The notes beneath the pieces were generated by a model. That model made no database searches, was not told the DNA's origin, and was given only the letters and a program-made list of their open reading frames with translations. The position numbers were made by a program, and so were the translations under genes. Positions 10,357-20,076 of a stretch of 57,024 bases of DNA are shown here, piece by piece (positions within the stretch are counted from its first letter, which is position 1; every line of letters starts with the position of its first letter). The stretch spans positions 1-57,024 of the forward strand of contig JADFRY010000001.1 in assembly GCA_022561055.1 (NCBI GenBank). The letters run 5' to 3'. This stretch comes from Nanobdellota archaeon. GTDB taxonomy: Archaea; Nanobdellota; Nanobdellia; Pacearchaeales; GW2011-AR1.

Positions 10357-11256
10357 TCATTCTATATTTTTTGCTTCTGCATACCATCTTAAGATTGAAG
10401 CGTTGGTAATCCAAGTATTAAAAATATCGAAACCGAGTCCTATCAATAATATAGTAAAAATTTGTCTCAGGGTTTCAGAAAATGAGTAAATTACGACTAA
10501 CGCGATGGTTACTGCGGCGATAGAAGTTAATGTCATGGTTATTCCTGTTTTAAAAGCGCCGATCATTCTTTCATTTAAAGAGCCTTCTCTTCTTCTTAAA
10601 ATTCTTGTTGTTAGAAGAATGTCTGTGTCTACCGAATAACCGATAAGCATTAGGAAAGCTACAATTCCTCCTATTGAAAGACTGATTCCCAAAATGTCAA
10701 TTGCTACTATTGTCATGACTATGTCTGCAAAGGCAGAAATGATAACTGCTAAACTTGGAATTGGTGTTTTGAAAATGAAAAACACGACTAAAGCCATGAA
10801 TATAAAAGCAATTATGATTGCTATCCTTAGTTGCTGATAAAAACCTTGAGAAAGTGTGGACCCTGAGAATTCAATTGAAGAATTTTCTTCGTTTAGTTTG
10901 TAACCTAAATAATTTTCCAGCGCTGGTTTTATTTCATCAATGTCTGCAGTGGTTTCTAAGAAAAACGCTTGCTGTTTTCTAGTTCTAATATCTGAAATGC
11001 CTCTAATTATTAGATCTGGAAATTGTTCGATTAAAGAACTTTTTAAATCATTTGTATTGACATTTTCATCAAAGACAGTTATTGTTGTTCCTCCTGTTAA
11101 AGATACGTCTTTGTATACTATATCTCCATGTTGTGCATTAAATTGGAATAAATAAACAACTGAAAAAAGAAGCAAAGCTGCCGGAAGTATAAGAAGTAGT
11201 TTATACGATTTTTCATACCAGTTTTTTTTATTTTCTTGGGGTTGTTCTTCGGACAT
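10357..11256 (-). CDS. secF: Protein-export membrane protein SecF
   Basis: VSLTGGTTITV...LIGYSVDTDILLTTRILRRREGSLNERMIGAFKTGITMTLT. Confidence 0.95.
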   Translation of the reverse strand: MSEEQPQENKKNWYEKSYKLLLILPAALLLFSVVYLFQFNAQHGDIVYKDVSLTGGTTITVFDENVNTNDLKSSLIEQFPDLIIRGISDIRTRKQQAFFLETTADIDEIKPALENYLGYKLNEENSSIEFSGSTLSQGFYQQLRIAIIIAFIFMALVVFFIFKTPIPSLAVIISAFADIVMTIVAIDILGISLSIGGIVAFLMLIGYSVDTDILLTTRILRRREGSLNERMIGAFKTGITMTLTSIAAVTIALVVIYSFSETLRQIFTILLIGLGFDIFNTWITNASILRWYAEAKNIE

Positions 11257-11269
11257 TTTAATGTATAAA

Positions 11270-11359
11270 TGCGCGGTACGGGAATCGAACCCGTGCCATT
11301 TGGTTTTTTCCTTAATGTGCTGTTGGAAACCAAAGATTCTACCATTAAACTAACCGCGC
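11270..11359 (-). tRNA. tRNA-Gly(UCC) with ~19-nt intron at 37/38
   Basis: Reverse complement GCGCGGT-TA-GTTTAATGGTAGAAT-C-TTTGG-TTTCCA[acagcacattaaggaaaaa]A-CCAAA-TGGC-ACGGGTTCGATTCCCGT-ACCGCGC-A; all stems pair once the intron is removed. Confidence 0.93.
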
Positions 11360-11402
11360 TTATTAAACTATCTTTCAGAAGAGTTTTAAAGTTTATGTTA
11401 AA

Positions 11403-11530
11403 TGCTCCCGACAGGATTCGAACCTGCGACCCCTTCCTGTCCCAAATGCTCGCATTTGCGAACACCCCGAAAGATTTGCATCTTTCCGGTTAGGAGGGAA
11501 GTGCTCTAATCCAGACTGAGCTACGAGAGC
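11403..11530 (-). tRNA. tRNA-Arg(CCU) with ~52-nt intron at 37/38
   Basis: Reverse complement GCTCTCG-TA-GCTC..GAGC-A-CTTCC-CTCCTA[intron 52 nt]A-GGAAG-GGGTC-GCAGGTTCGAATCCTGT-CGGGAGC-A. Confidence 0.92.
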
Positions 11531-11538
11531 ATTAAAAA

Positions 11539-11622
11539 TGCGGGAACAAGGATTCGAACCTTGGTAAGCACTAAGCTAACGGATCTTGAGTCCGTCCCGT
11601 TTGACCACTCCGGCATCCCCGC
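11539..11622 (-). tRNA. tRNA-Leu(CAA)
   Basis: Class II tRNA; reverse complement GCGGGGA...ACGGA-CTCAAGA-TCCGT...long variable arm...CAAGGTTCGAATCCTTGTTCCCGCA. Confidence 0.93.
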
Positions 11623-11662
11623 CTATATAAATAAGGAAAGAGGGGCGTTAAAAAGTTTGCTG

Positions 11663-12211
11663 TTAGTCAATTTCTATCAAAGAAGTTATAATAGTTAATT
11701 CTTCTTCTAAAGTTAATTTTCCGCTATCTAATATCAAATGGTAGTATTTAGGTTCTCTATAATCGTAATCTTCGCCAAATAATTTTTTGCCCCAGTTTAT
11801 TTCATCTTTCTCTCTGTCGGTTAAAAGTTGCTTGATTTTTTCAAGTGATTTGTCTGGATATTTTTTGAGTTCTAATGCCCTTCTAGCACGAATATTTAGA
11901 TCTGATTTTAAGAATATGAATAATGTGGGCAAGCCTTTACAACAAATTACGTAGCGAAAATCTCCTACTACTTTTCCCTCTGACATTATTTTCCTTGCCT
12001 CGTCATTAACTACTCTCTGTTCTTCAAGATTTGCATTTTTCCAATAATCTTCAAAATAAATATCTGTAGAAGGATAAAGTTTTTTCCACCTTTCTCTCCA
12101 AATATCACCTATGGAATAAAAATTCCATTCGTATTTTTTAGCAATTGCTTTTCCAAGCGCTCCTTTTCCAACACCTGGAGATCCTGAAATTACAATAGAA
12201 TTATATTTCAT
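11663..12211 (-). CDS. Cytidylate/adenylate kinase-like P-loop kinase
   Basis: N-term IVISGSPGVGKGALGKAIAKKYEWNFYSIGDIWRE. Confidence 0.75.
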   Translation of the reverse strand: MKYNSIVISGSPGVGKGALGKAIAKKYEWNFYSIGDIWRERWKKLYPSTDIYFEDYWKNANLEEQRVVNDEARKIMSEGKVVGDFRYVICCKGLPTLFIFLKSDLNIRARRALELKKYPDKSLEKIKQLLTDREKDEINWGKKLFGEDYDYREPKYYHLILDSGKLTLEEELTIITSLIEID

Positions 12212-12259
12212 TTAATGAAGAAATAATTGAAGTATTTAAAATATATTATCTTAAAAAAA

Positions 12260-12374
12260 GAAGACAGCATCTGCGCTTCGCCTCTTGTCGGAGACTATCA
12301 CGTCAGACGTAGCCAGCTTGACTTCTAGGTTCGGAATGGAGACTAGGTATTTCCTGACTACTATGGCCGTCTTC
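12260..12374 (-). rRNA. 5S ribosomal RNA
   Basis: Reverse complement GAAGACGGCCATAGTAGTCAGGAAATACCTAGTCTCCATTCCGAACCTAGAAGTCAAGCT...GTCTTC; terminal stem GAAGAC/GTCTTC and CATTCCGAACCTAGAAG core. Confidence 0.93.
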
Positions 12375-12424
12375 ATAATTGAAGGATATTAAAGGTTTTT
12401 AAAATTTGTTATTATTGTATTATT

Positions 12425-12682
12425 ATGAAAAAGCATATTTCTAAAGCAGAAGCACAAGAAAAAATTGATGAGTTTTTTAGACAAAAAGAGTTAGACGCTA
12501 AGTACGTGAAAAAAATAAAGAGATTAGCTATGAAGTATAATATTAAACTGGGAAAATATAGAAAAAGATTTTGTAAGAAGTGTTTTAGTGATTTAAAGAA
12601 AGGAAAAGTTAGAATAACAAAAACACATAAGATTGTTGAATGTAGGAAGTGTGGAGAGAGGAATAAGTTTAGGATTATGTGA
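12425..12682 (+). CDS. rnp4: Ribonuclease P protein component 4 (Rpr2-like)
   Basis: YNIKLGKYRKRFCKKCFSDLKKGKVRITKTHKIVECRKCGERNKFRI, two CxxC motifs. Confidence 0.85.
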   Translation: MKKHISKAEAQEKIDEFFRQKELDAKYVKKIKRLAMKYNIKLGKYRKRFCKKCFSDLKKGKVRITKTHKIVECRKCGERNKFRIM

Positions 12683-12685
12683 GAA

Positions 12686-13183
12686 CTATTTACTCATTAG
12701 TAATTTAGCACTAGTTAAGTTCTCTCCCTCATGAATTATTTCTCCTTCAAATTCATTATGATCTTTTAACCATCTTTCCCAAATAACCTTATCTCCTTCA
12801 TGTAACGGGAGATCTAAAACTTCGTCGTTTCTTGTCCAAGCCAACCTTCCTTCGCTTGCTCTTGCTTGAGTATAATCAAACTTATGACAATCATAAAAGT
12901 GAACTTCCCAGTTATATTCCATAGCTTTCCCATCTATTGTTCGCCTTTCATTTCTGAAGAGAACTTTTCCTCTGTATACTAATTTATGTGTAATAATATT
13001 GGTTTCCTCTTCTGCTTCTCTTTTTGCCGCTTCTTCCGGTGTTTCCCCTTTCTCAACCTTTCCTCCAGTCGGAGAAAACTTTCCTTTATGAATTGGATGA
13101 TTTGTGAGGGTATAGTCTATAAAAAGGGTATGATCATTTCTTCTGAAATAACAAACAACTGCTAATCTTGTAGGTAAACTCAT
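12686..13183 (-). CDS. NUDIX hydrolase
   Basis: Nudix box GGKVEKGETPEEAAKREAEEETNI. Confidence 0.9.
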   Translation of the reverse strand: MSLPTRLAVVCYFRRNDHTLFIDYTLTNHPIHKGKFSPTGGKVEKGETPEEAAKREAEEETNIITHKLVYRGKVLFRNERRTIDGKAMEYNWEVHFYDCHKFDYTQARASEGRLAWTRNDEVLDLPLHEGDKVIWERWLKDHNEFEGEIIHEGENLTSAKLLMSK

Positions 13184-13286
13184 TAAAAGAGATAAATTGG
13201 AAAGTATAAAAATATAGTTATAAAAATATGCAATTAACTCTTCTTAAACCTTAAAAATCTAAGATTTTGGGTCCAAAAAATCTCTT

Positions 13287-13484
13287 TTAGGATTTTTTGA
13301 ACTTACTAATCTCTGGCAACATGTCTGCATGGCCAAGCATTGCTGCTCTGCAACAGTATCTTTCTACGCCTAATTCGTCTAAAACTTTTCCGGCGTCTTC
13401 GCCATCAGCTATTCTCTTACTATATTCATCCCAAAATTGTCCGATTGGGCTGCCACATGAAAAGCAACGGACTGGTATTATCAT
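13287..13484 (-). CDS. rpoN: DNA-directed RNA polymerase subunit N (Rpb10)
   Basis: MIIPVRCFSCGSPIG...DELGVERYCCRAAMLGHADMLPEI. Confidence 0.95.
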   Translation of the reverse strand: MIIPVRCFSCGSPIGQFWDEYSKRIADGEDAGKVLDELGVERYCCRAAMLGHADMLPEISKFKKS

Positions 13485-13534
13485 AACATTAATTCTTAGG
13501 GAATGTTTTTAAAGGTTTGCTTAGAGAATAGATT

Positions 13535-14248
13535 ATGACAGAAATCATAAAACTGAAAAATGTGGCTAAACACTACTATATGGGTGACGATGTAGTGAAG
13601 GCTCTTGATGGTGTTGACATATCTATAGAAAAAGGTAGTTTTGTAGCAATTATGGGCCCTTCTGGCAGCGGAAAATCAACTGGAATGAATCTCATAGGAA
13701 GTTTAGACCTTCCTACTAGTGGAGAAATATATCTTGATGAACATGACATATCTCATCTTACAGAATCTGAATTAGCACAAATAAGAGGGAAAAAAATAGG
13801 TTTTATTTTTCAAAGTTTTAATTTAATTCCGAACTTAACTGCTAAGGAAAATATTATGCTTCCTATGCTTTTTCAAGGTCTTGAAAAGAATGAAAGAGAG
13901 AGTAGAGCTGAAGAGCTCTTAGGTTTGGTTGATTTAAAAGATAGAATAAACCATTACCCAAATCAGCTTTCAGGAGGGCAGCAGCAAAGAGTTGCTATTG
14001 CGCGGGCTTTAGCAAATGACCCTGAAGTAATTTTAGCAGATGAGCCAACAGGAAATCTTGATACTAAAACAGGAGAAAATGTTTTGCAATTTTTGGAAAA
14101 TTTAAACAAAAAAGGAAAAACAATTGTTATGGTTACTCATGATTCTAAACTTGCGGAAAAGCATGCTCAGAAGATTTATTGGTTAAAAGACGGAAAAATA
14201 GAGAAAGTGACGAGGAAAGAAAAGGAAAAATGGAAGACAGTAAAGTAG
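13535..14248 (+). CDS. MacB/LolD-type ABC transporter ATP-binding protein
   Basis: Walker [46 protein letters not shown]. Confidence 0.95.
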   Translation: MTEIIKLKNVAKHYYMGDDVVKALDGVDISIEKGSFVAIMGPSGSGKSTGMNLIGSLDLPTSGEIYLDEHDISHLTESELAQIRGKKIGFIFQSFNLIPNLTAKENIMLPMLFQGLEKNERESRAEELLGLVDLKDRINHYPNQLSGGQQQRVAIARALANDPEVILADEPTGNLDTKTGENVLQFLENLNKKGKTIVMVTHDSKLAEKHAQKIYWLKDGKIEKVTRKEKEKWKTVK

Positions 14249-14313
14249 AATTTGTCTTAACTTTATAGTTATAAAATAGAAATATTTTTAAACCTATTAA
14301 AATCAAATGATAT

Positions 14314-15177
14314 ATGAAATATAAAATAATTTTATTTTTGAGTATATTTTTAGCAATGTCTAGCTTACAAATGGCTTCCGCTGTTGTAATAAGTTCTGTT
14401 GATGTAAATACGTTTTTTCCTGGAGAAGAAAGAATTATGAGAATCGAAGTTAAAAATACCTTGGGAGATGATATTGAGGATGTTTCGCTGAGCTTGGACT
14501 TGAGCGGTATGCCTTTTATCCCTATAGGAAGTTCTGAAGATAGTGTTGACGAAATCAGAGAAGACAAAAAGAAGACTTTTTTATTCAGAATTAGGGCTGC
14601 AAATGATATAGAACCAAAAGATTATCAGATACCTTATGAAATAAGTTTTAAATACCGAGGAGATAGAGAAGACAGAGAAGGAAAAATTGGTGTAAGAGTT
14701 AGTGCGAAAACTGAGTTAGAGTTCATCGCTTCCACAGAAAATCCTGTTATTGGGCAAGAAGGAAAAATTATTTTGAAAATAATAAATAAGGGATTTGCAG
14801 ACGCGAATTTTGTTTCGGTAAGAGTATTTCCTCAAGGATATACTTTACTTTCAGATAGTGGCATTTATATTGGAACTGTAGATTCAGATGATTTTGAAAC
14901 ATCTTCTTTTAACGTCATTTTTAATAGCGCGAAAGCAAAATTAGTAGTGTTAGTTGAGTATAAAGATTTTAATAATGAAAAAATAATTAAAAATATAGAA
15001 TTACCTATAACTGTTTATTCAAAAGAAAAAGCTATTGAGCTTGGCATTATAAAGAGAAATAATACCCCAATTTATATTGGAATTGCTGTTTTAGTGGTTG
15101 TTTTGTGGTTTATATGGAGAATAATCAAGAAAAGAAGAAGAATAAAACAAAGTAGAATGCAAGAGCGAAGAGGTTAG
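14314..15177 (+). CDS. Secreted/membrane-anchored COG1361-like (NEW3/CARDB-type) protein
   Basis: Signal peptide, Ig-like VKNTLGDDIEDVSLSL..., C-terminal TM helix plus basic tail. Confidence 0.65.
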   Translation: MKYKIILFLSIFLAMSSLQMASAVVISSVDVNTFFPGEERIMRIEVKNTLGDDIEDVSLSLDLSGMPFIPIGSSEDSVDEIREDKKKTFLFRIRAANDIEPKDYQIPYEISFKYRGDREDREGKIGVRVSAKTELEFIASTENPVIGQEGKIILKIINKGFADANFVSVRVFPQGYTLLSDSGIYIGTVDSDDFETSSFNVIFNSAKAKLVVLVEYKDFNNEKIIKNIELPITVYSKEKAIELGIIKRNNTPIYIGIAVLVVVLWFIWRIIKKRRRIKQSRMQERRG

Positions 15178-15182
15178 CTATT

Positions 15183-16397
15183 ATGCTAAAAGATTATTTT
15201 TTTCTGGCTATAGGAAATCTAAGGCATAGGGGGTTGAGAAGTTGGCTAACAATGCTTGGTATTTTTATCGGTATTGCTGCTGTTGTTTCTTTGATTTCTT
15301 TAGGACAGGGTCTACAAGAGGCAATAACAGGACAATTTTCAACTTTAGATCCTGACAAACTTATCATAGAAAATGCAGGAACTGGTTTTGGACCTCCTGG
15401 TTCTACGTCTGTAAAAAAACTTACAGAGCATGACCTAAATCTAATAAAGAGCATTTCTGGAGTTGAATTTGCTATTCCAAGATTAATTAGGTCTGTAAAG
15501 GTGGATTTAGATGATGAAAGAGAGTTTATTTTTACCACAAGCATTCCAGATGGAAAAAAACAGATAGAAATAATAGAAGATGCTTTAAATTTGGAGATTG
15601 GAGAAGGCAGATTTTTAGAACTGGAAGATAGGGGAAAAATTGTTGTTGGCATCCATCTTAAAGAAGATCATTTTAATGGAAAGTTAAAAGCAGGAAAAGA
15701 TATAAAAATTCAGGGTAGGAACTTTGAAGTTATCGGAATTTTAAAAAAATCAAGCAATTTTATTGTTAATAATGTTATTTTAATGCCAGAAGATGACTTA
15801 AAAGAAATTCTTGAAATTGAGGATGAAATAGATATTATTGTTGTACAAGTAGAAGATAAAGATAAAACTGAAGAAGTAGCCCAAGATATTGAAAGAAAAT
15901 TAAGAAAAGACAGAAAACAAAAACTGGGTGAAGAAGATTTCTCTGTTCAGACACCATTACAAGCAATTGGAACTATCAATAACATCCTCAATATAATTAA
16001 TTTGGTTGTTATTGGTATTGCTGCTCTTTCGCTTTTGGTTGGAGGTATTGGTATAGCCAACGCAATGTATACTTCTACTTTAGAGAGGACAAAAGATATA
16101 GGAATAATGAAATCTGTTGGAGCTAAGAATTCAGATATTCTTTTTATTTTTTTAATTGAGTCTAGCTTATTGGGTTTGGTTGGAGGAATTATTGGGGCTA
16201 TTCTTGGTTTAGGGCTTGCGTTTCTTGTTTCTTCTATTGTAGGAAGTTTTCTTGGAGGCATTAGTTTAGAAGTTCGATTATCTTTTCCGCTTTTAGTTTT
16301 AGCAATTAGCTTTTCTCTTTTAATTGGAATTACCTCTGGGATTTTGCCAGCTTTACAAGCTTCTAAATTAAATCCTGTAGATGCGTTAAGACAATAA
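15183..16397 (+). CDS. MacB/FtsX-type ABC permease 1
   Basis: RSWLTMLGIFIGIAAVVSLISLGQGLQ...GGIGIANAMYTSTLERTKDIGIMKSVGAKN...LPALQASKLNPVDALRQ. Confidence 0.93.
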   Translation: MLKDYFFLAIGNLRHRGLRSWLTMLGIFIGIAAVVSLISLGQGLQEAITGQFSTLDPDKLIIENAGTGFGPPGSTSVKKLTEHDLNLIKSISGVEFAIPRLIRSVKVDLDDEREFIFTTSIPDGKKQIEIIEDALNLEIGEGRFLELEDRGKIVVGIHLKEDHFNGKLKAGKDIKIQGRNFEVIGILKKSSNFIVNNVILMPEDDLKEILEIEDEIDIIVVQVEDKDKTEEVAQDIERKLRKDRKQKLGEEDFSVQTPLQAIGTINNILNIINLVVIGIAALSLLVGGIGIANAMYTSTLERTKDIGIMKSVGAKNSDILFIFLIESSLLGLVGGIIGAILGLGLAFLVSSIVGSFLGGISLEVRLSFPLLVLAISFSLLIGITSGILPALQASKLNPVDALRQ

Positions 16398-16409
16398 ATA
16401 ATTCATAAA

Positions 16410-17621
16410 ATGATAACAGACTACTTTATTTTAGCTCTTAAAAATTTAAGAAAAAGAAAATTAAGAGCTTGGCTTACAATGCTGGGCATTTTTATTTCTA
16501 TAGCAACTATTTTTGTTTTGATTAGTCTTTCTTTAGGGCTTCAAAACGCTGTAGAAGAGCAATTTAGACAATTTGGTACAGATAAAATTTTTATTCAACC
16601 AAGAGGACAGATTGCTGGCCCTGGAACAGGTGGTGCTGTTGAATTAACCAAAAATGATGTTGAAGTTGTAGAAAAAGTTATTGGAGTAAAAGATATTACT
16701 TGGTGGATAATTGCTACTGGTGAAATAGAATTTAAGGATGAAAAAAGATTTTTCAATATTATTGGATTTCCACTGGATCAGTCAGATGTGTTTATTGAGA
16801 CTGGATTCTATAAAGCTGATGAAGGAGAAGTTTTGGATGAAGAGGATTTTGGAAAAGTTATGATCGGAAGTCAGTATAAATATAATAATGTCTTTAAAAG
16901 ACCTATCAAAGAAAGAGACATAATTAGTGTTAATGGAAAAAACTTTGTGGTTGAGGGAATTTTGGAATCTCTCGGAAACCCTGCTGATGATAGATTAGTT
17001 TATATGTCTGAAGAAGAGTTTAGAGAAATTACTGAAATTGAAGATAGAATTGATACAATTATTGCGCAAGTTGAACCTGGAGAAGATATTAATGAAGTTG
17101 CTGATAGAATAAAAAGAAAACTCCTAAAGTCGAGAGATCTAACGGAAAAAACGCGTGACTTCTCCATACTGACTCCAGAAGAGGTTTTAGAGACTTTTAG
17201 AATTGTTCTTAATATAATTACCGCTTTTTTATTAGGGGTTGCAGGAATTTCTTTATTGGTTGGAGGTATTGGTATAGTCAATACAATGTACACTTCTGTT
17301 TTGGAAAGGACTAAAGAAATAGGTATAATGAAAGCAGTAGGAGCGAGAAATTCTGATATATTTTTAATTTTCCTAATTGAGTCTGGCTTACTAGGTCTTG
17401 TTGGCGGTGTTATCGGAGTTATTCTAGGATTTGGAATTAGTAAGGGAATAGAGTTTATAGCTATAAATCAGTTAGGTACAACACTTTTACAAGCAGCTTT
17501 TCCTTTTTATTTGGTTGCGGGCTCTTTGTTATTCGCGTTTGTAATAGGAGCTCTTTCAGGAGCTTTGCCTGCTTTGCAAGCCAGTAAACTTAATCCTGTA
17601 GATGCTTTGAGGTATGAATAA
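16410..17621 (+). CDS. MacB/FtsX-type ABC permease 2 (tandem paralogue)
   Basis: Same architecture and motifs as 15183..16397. Confidence 0.93.
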   Translation: MITDYFILALKNLRKRKLRAWLTMLGIFISIATIFVLISLSLGLQNAVEEQFRQFGTDKIFIQPRGQIAGPGTGGAVELTKNDVEVVEKVIGVKDITWWIIATGEIEFKDEKRFFNIIGFPLDQSDVFIETGFYKADEGEVLDEEDFGKVMIGSQYKYNNVFKRPIKERDIISVNGKNFVVEGILESLGNPADDRLVYMSEEEFREITEIEDRIDTIIAQVEPGEDINEVADRIKRKLLKSRDLTEKTRDFSILTPEEVLETFRIVLNIITAFLLGVAGISLLVGGIGIVNTMYTSVLERTKEIGIMKAVGARNSDIFLIFLIESGLLGLVGGVIGVILGFGISKGIEFIAINQLGTTLLQAAFPFYLVAGSLLFAFVIGALSGALPALQASKLNPVDALRYE

Positions 17622-17679
17622 GAAAAAATTTATAAACTCCCTATTCTTAACATAAAATCTTTTTAGAAAAAAGTATGAC

Positions 17680-17856
17680 ATGGTAAAAAAATGTATGTAT
17701 TGTTCTATGGAACTTTCCAACGAGAGAGTGATAGATATTTGCGAGAGATGCGGGCATGGTGTTTGGGGAGAAAAAATGTTTTCTGCCATCAAGGAAAATA
17801 TGAAGAATTCTAGAGATAAGGGTGATTTGCACCAAGGTTCTTTAGGAGAATCTTAG
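17680..17856 (+). CDS. Small zinc-ribbon protein (58 aa), missing from the supplied ORF track
   Basis: Translation MVKKCMYCSMELSNERVIDICERCGHGVWGEKMFSAIKENMKNSRDKGDLHQGSLGES*; CxxC...CxxC. Confidence 0.85.
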   Translation: MVKKCMYCSMELSNERVIDICERCGHGVWGEKMFSAIKENMKNSRDKGDLHQGSLGES

Positions 17857-17973
17857 AAGTTAGTCTTTATAGGTTATGGCGCGACCGAAATATTGTTATA
17901 TCAATTTTATTAACCAAAATTCAAATTTTGCAAACCTTTTTAAACTAAAATTCTGAGATAATATTAGCTTCAT

Positions 17974-18237
17974 ATGTTAAAAAGAAAAAGAATTAGGGAG
18001 AAAGGAAAGTTCTCTTTTATGAGATTTTTCCAGAAATTTAATAGTGGAGACTCTGTAGCCGTAGTTAGAGAATTGAGCCAACAAAGTCCTGGTTTTCCAA
18101 AAAGAATACAGGGAAGAACTGGAAAAGTTCTGGGTAAGAGGGGGAATGCATATGAAGTAGAAATTAAAGATTTTAATATGAAAAAACAATATATTATAAA
18201 GCCGATACATTTAAGGAAGGTGGAAAACGCAAAATGA
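17974..18237 (+). CDS. rpl21e: 50S ribosomal protein L21e
   Basis: QKFNSGDSVAVVRE...GRTGKVLGKRGNAYEVEIKD. Confidence 0.85.
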   Translation: MLKRKRIREKGKFSFMRFFQKFNSGDSVAVVRELSQQSPGFPKRIQGRTGKVLGKRGNAYEVEIKDFNMKKQYIIKPIHLRKVENAK

Positions 18238-18533
18238 TAATAAATATGAAACCTTTGAACTTAATAGAAGTAAAGGAATTAGTCAAAGACTTAGATGAAA
18301 AAAAGGAGCTTAAGGAGTATTTGAAAAAATTTGTAAAACTTTCAAAAGATAAGTCTGATAAATTGGCTGAAGAATTGAGGGAGTTAGGAAATGTTAAAAT
18401 AAAGGAAGAATATTTAGTTAAGATTATTGAGTTTCTCCCGAAAGACACGGTGGATTTAAATAAAATTTTTCATGATATCTCTCTTGACGAAAAAGAAACA
18501 AATGAAATTTTGGAAATTGTTAAGAAATATTGA
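18234..18533 (+). CDS. rpoF: DNA-directed RNA polymerase subunit F (Rpb4)
   Basis: Position between L21e and DUF655, HRDC-like helical sequence. Confidence 0.8.
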   Translation: MIINMKPLNLIEVKELVKDLDEKKELKEYLKKFVKLSKDKSDKLAEELRELGNVKIKEEYLVKIIEFLPKDTVDLNKIFHDISLDEKETNEILEIVKKY

Positions 18534-19075
18534 AAATGAGAAGGAAAGACGATTATGCAATTGTACTAGATTACCTACCGCATGGTTATCCACTAGAAGG
18601 AAAAATGCATCCTATAGTGCAAGCTGTTGGAGAAAAGTATTTTTCCCTTTTAGAATTGGCTCCAACTAGAGGAAAGTCTTTTAATCTAAATGAAAAAATT
18701 TATATAGGGCCTGAAAAAAGGGATAAGATATACTATATTATTGGACGACTTCGAAAAGACAAGCTTACTGAAACTGCGAAGACCCAACTAAAAGATTTTA
18801 TATCGCAGGTTGTTGGGGAGCAAGAAAAGAAATTTATAAGTTTCTTTAATAACTCACAAGCAATTAACATGAGATTGCATCAAATTGAACTCTTACCAGG
18901 ATTTGGAAAAAAACATACAGATGAAATCTTAGCGATGAGAGAGAAAAAACCTTTTGAGTCTTTTAAAGATATTAAGAAAAGGGTTAGCACTCTGCCTGAC
19001 CCAAAGAGGGCTATTGAAAAAAGAATTTGGGAAGAAATATTAGAAAATCCAAGACATGTTCTTTTCGTAAATTAA
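18530..19075 (+). CDS. DUF655 family RNA-binding protein
   Basis: DYAIVLDYLPHGYPLEG...EKYFSLLELAPTRG...IELLPGFGKKHTDEILAMREKKPFESFKDI. Confidence 0.9.
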   Translation: MKMRRKDDYAIVLDYLPHGYPLEGKMHPIVQAVGEKYFSLLELAPTRGKSFNLNEKIYIGPEKRDKIYYIIGRLRKDKLTETAKTQLKDFISQVVGEQEKKFISFFNNSQAINMRLHQIELLPGFGKKHTDEILAMREKKPFESFKDIKKRVSTLPDPKRAIEKRIWEEILENPRHVLFVN

Positions 19076-19555
19076 ATGGCTGACAAAAAAAAGCAATATC
19101 TGGAAGAAAGTGATGAAATCTTAGTTAGAATTTCTGGATATGATGTTCCTGGAAATAAAAATATTTATACTGGTTTAACAAGAATTAAGGGTGTCTCTTG
19201 GAACATTTCTAATGCTTTATGCACTAAGCTTAACTTAGACCGAAACAAAAAGATATCTGAGCTTAGCAAAGATAGGATTGCTAAAATTGAACAAGCTTTA
19301 AAAAATTTAGAAGTTCTTGACTTTATAAAAAATAGAAGAGTTGATTTCGATAGTGGTGAATCGACTCATTTATTTGGGGTTGAATTAGAAATGAGAAAAG
19401 AATTTGATATCAAAAGACTAAAAAAAATAAAAAGTTATAAAGGAATGAGACATGCATTAAAACTTCCTGTGAGAGGACAAAGAACAAGAAGCCATTTTAG
19501 AAAAACAGGGATAGCTGTAGGAGTTAAGAGACCTAAGGTAGGTAAAAAAAGTTAA
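19076..19555 (+). CDS. rps13: 30S ribosomal protein S13
   Basis: Operon position; RISGYDVPGNKNIYTGLTRIKGV...KLPVRGQRTRSHFRK. Confidence 0.95.
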   Translation: MADKKKQYLEESDEILVRISGYDVPGNKNIYTGLTRIKGVSWNISNALCTKLNLDRNKKISELSKDRIAKIEQALKNLEVLDFIKNRRVDFDSGESTHLFGVELEMRKEFDIKRLKKIKSYKGMRHALKLPVRGQRTRSHFRKTGIAVGVKRPKVGKKS

Positions 19556-19572
19556 TAAGAAAATAAAACAAA

Positions 19573-20076
19573 ATGATTAGAAAACATAAAAAATTTTCAT
19601 GGCCAAGAAAATTATATGATAAACAAAGAATTTTAGAGGAAAATAAATTAGTGGAAAAATACGGTCTGAAAAACAAAAGAGAAATCTGGAAAACTGAAGC
19701 AAAAATTAAACATTTCAGAAATAGAACAAAGAGTCTTATTACTGCTAGTCAAGAAGAGCAAAATAAATTCTTTGACAAGTTAAATAAAATTGGTTTCGAT
19801 GTTAAAACAATCGCAGATGTTTTGGCTCTTAGTAAAGAAGATTTGTTAAAAAGGATGTTAACTAATATTGTTGTTAGCAAAGGTCTGGCAAATACGCCTA
19901 AACAAGCGCGACAGATGATAGTTCATAAGAGGATTGCTATAGATAACAAAACTGTTAATGTCCCTAGTTATCTAGTTAAAGTTACTGAAGAAAATCTGAT
20001 AAGTTTTAAGAAGAAATATAAAAAATTAAAGATTGCTAAAAAGAAAGAAAGTAAAGAAATAAAAAATGAAAGCTGA
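19573..20076 (+). CDS. rps4: 30S ribosomal protein S4
   Basis: RKHKKFSWPRKLYDKQRI...S4 domain ARQMIVHKRIAIDNKTVNVPSYLV. Confidence 0.95.
   Translation: MIRKHKKFSWPRKLYDKQRILEENKLVEKYGLKNKREIWKTEAKIKHFRNRTKSLITASQEEQNKFFDKLNKIGFDVKTIADVLALSKEDLLKRMLTNIVVSKGLANTPKQARQMIVHKRIAIDNKTVNVPSYLVKVTEENLISFKKKYKKLKIAKKKESKEIKNES

Noticed and set aside
11118-11465. 115-aa minus-strand ORF (and 11269..11493 plus)
   Set aside because: Overlaps the tRNA-Gly and tRNA-Arg genes; peptide motifs such as RKKPNGTGSIPVPR are tRNA-derived artefacts.
13234-13260. Possible fourth displaced tail (RFKKS*) downstream of rpoN (intact KFKKS*)
   Set aside because: Only four or five Lys-rich residues match; expected by chance in AT-rich DNA. 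Would need comparative data.
15183-17621. Tandem permease genes as a recent duplication
   Set aside because: The two proteins are clearly diverged; this is a common heterodimeric MacB-like arrangement.
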